A DNA stretch of 64,000 nt, taken from contig JAESUZ010001735.1 of assembly GCA_017311185.1 (NCBI GenBank), positions 558,001 to 622,000 of the forward strand, written 5' to 3'. The DNA is from Proteles cristata cristata. Lineage: Eukaryota > Chordata > Mammalia > Carnivora > Hyaenidae. The stretch's first letter is position 1. Each line of letters begins with the position of its first letter. The notes under the pieces are model-generated. The model was not told the origin of the DNA and searched no databases. It was given only the letters and a program-made list of their open reading frames with translations. The position numbers and the translations under genes are program-made. Of this stretch, positions 62,288 to 64,000 are shown one piece after another.

Positions 62288-64000
62288 TAAAGAGATAACT
62301 TTTTAAGAAGAGTTTGTTGTATTCACGTGAGAAAGAACAAATTGAAGGAATTATTGGTTAAAGAACTCAAATGGTCCAAATCAGAGCTTGTCTGTGAACA
62401 CATATGTGCGTGTGTATTAAAGAAAATGTGTTTCAATTTGAGAAATGGAAAATTGGATATACTTAGTTTTAATTATATTTCTATTTATTTAAAAAGTAGA
62501 AGTGTTCTTTCATTATTGATTTGTTTATTTTATCCCACAAAATGACTCCATTTGTCCTGCCTCTTTGGTTAAAATACAGGGAAATACCTTAAGTCTGTAT
62601 TAATTTCCAAATTATAGAATTCGAACAGGCTTTCTCTTATATAAAATAAAAGAAGAAATCTAGCTAAAAATCATTTTACCTTATTTGCTATAAATTTTTC
62701 AATGGGTTTGTGGTATGACAGTATAAATCTTCTTGCCAGATGCTAATGACAAATTCTATCATCTGTATTAGGAGTTAAATATTGAGTTGACCTGCTCTCC
62801 TGCTCATATCTGTGATCTTGTACCATTCCATTCCTTTTTTAATTAGATAGGGGATATCTCATTTCTGACTGTTAGTTGTAGTCATAACCCTTACTTTAAA
62901 GGTTTTATATTGTACATATTTTACTTGATATAAAATTATTTCTATGCACTATAAAATATGTAGTCTTATTTTAGTTCATCTTAGAATGTACAGGAGTATA
63001 ACTGTGCAAGGAATGTGACAGATAGTGCTTTTTTTTCCTTTCGGATTTGTACTGCAAAATACTCCAGGAAATTGACACAGAAACGAATCCAAGGACTTAC
63101 ACAGACATTACAGTTCAATTTTAGTTAAAGAGTGAAGAATTCTTCAAAAAAATTCTTATAGACTCCATTTTTATTTTCTTGATGAAATGGTAACTAGATA
63201 CCTACTTAATCAGTTTGTTTTTATGTTGGGTCACTTGGGAGGAACTGAATGTTGATCCTCCTCACTTAGGTACTTCCATGGTAAAACTGAGCTCATTTCA
63301 TTTGCCTCTTAGTATGTGCATTAGGAAAACTTCATAGCAGAAAAAATTACGTTTATATGCAAATATAAAATGTCTAAGCTCATGTGTTATGAACAAAAGC
63401 TGACAAAGGAGGGTTGGGCTGAGAAACTGTATCCTGAATACTACAGAAATGAGGAAAGGAGGCAGTGGGCAACAGAGAACTTTGTCCTGTTTAGAGATCC
63501 CCAAAGAATCCCTGTCCCCTCCCCCCAACCTCCTGCCAGAATGTTGGGTTTCAAAGAATGAGCAGATTAACGGATATCAGGAGTTGTGTGGCCTGGGCTG
63601 AGAATAAGGATAATTTGCCTGAGTTATAGTACTGACTGGATCATTACAGTCCACCTACGTGGCATATCTCTCTGTGAGGATAAAGGGAACTTACCCAAGG
63701 AACGTTGAAGCTACTGCTGTTGGAAGGAAGTCATATGGTAAGGGAACTAGCGAAGGCCAAGAGTAAATAGAAATACAGTCCTTAAGTCTGCAACCCAAGA
63801 GCTGGGCAGCAGACACCCCTAAGGGAGCCAGCACAGATCTGGGGCTAATACTCGAGTCTCTGAGGCTCAGCATGCCAGGCAGAGGTGCTGCTGCAGGACA
63901 GAGGCCCTGCAGTGCCAACTGATTCACAATGGCTGTGTCAGTGGCAGCCTCTTTGAGACACTCTGCCTCTATACTGTCATCTCTGTGGAAAGACCAAAGG
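62288..64000. other. Downstream flank, no gene seen
   Basis: AT-rich unique sequence. Frames of 63-78 codons at 63298-63927 have no recognised similarity. In human the next genes are ADAM1A and TMEM116, and no part of either is visible here. Confidence 0.5.

Noticed and set aside
62000..64000. ADAM1A or TMEM116 sequence at the right edge
   Set aside because: Expected next in the mammalian gene order, but no metalloprotease-disintegrin or TMEM116-like coding sequence is present on either strand.
1..64000. CRISPR arrays, operons or a novel defence or biosynthetic system
   Set aside because: This is mammalian intron-rich DNA. No direct-repeat/spacer array or clustered ORFs are present.

Overview
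The window is mammalian nuclear DNA, almost certainly from a cat-family carnivore (Felidae). About 34 copies of the tRNA-Lys-derived carnivore SINE are scattered through it. They have the feline consensus: a tRNA-like head opening 'gcgcctgggtggctcagtcg', a long CT-rich tract and an 'aaataaataaacatt' tail. Carnivore-type L1 3' ends are also common. Exons are short, introns are long, and a CpG island marks one promoter.

One protein-coding gene is present and complete: MAPKAPK5 (MK5/PRAK), a p38- and ERK3/ERK4-regulated Ser/Thr kinase, on the + strand. I placed all 14 coding exons between 14704 and 59451. They join in frame to exactly 473 codons plus stop. The key residues fall at their known numbers: Lys51, HRD 146-148, DFG 169-171, Thr182 and the RKRK signal at 361-364. 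Intron 5 has a GC donor. Exon 12 has tandem donors 6 nt apart that account for the known 473/471-residue isoforms. Exon 10 has a weak donor followed by an open frame and an AATAAA, which could produce a truncated kinase.

Layout: 1-13.8 kb is intergenic and holds L1 3' ends, SINEs, MER5/MIR/L2 relics and several MaLR-type LTR relics. 13.8-14.75 kb is the CpG-island promoter, the 5' leader with two upstream ORFs, and coding exon 1. 14.74-29.88 kb is intron 1, dominated by an antisense L1 with later elements nested in it. 29.9-35.55 kb carries exons 2-7. 35.55-49.41 kb is intron 7, with a degraded but nearly full-length sense L1, dense SINEs, an antisense L1 and an antisense RPS2 processed pseudogene. 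49.4-59.45 kb carries exons 8-14. 59.45-64 kb is the 3' UTR and downstream flank, with no further gene recognised.

I found no CRISPR array, bacterial feature, intact mobile-element gene or new multi-gene system. The unusual material concerns RNA processing of MAPKAPK5 and the fine structure of retroposon insertions.
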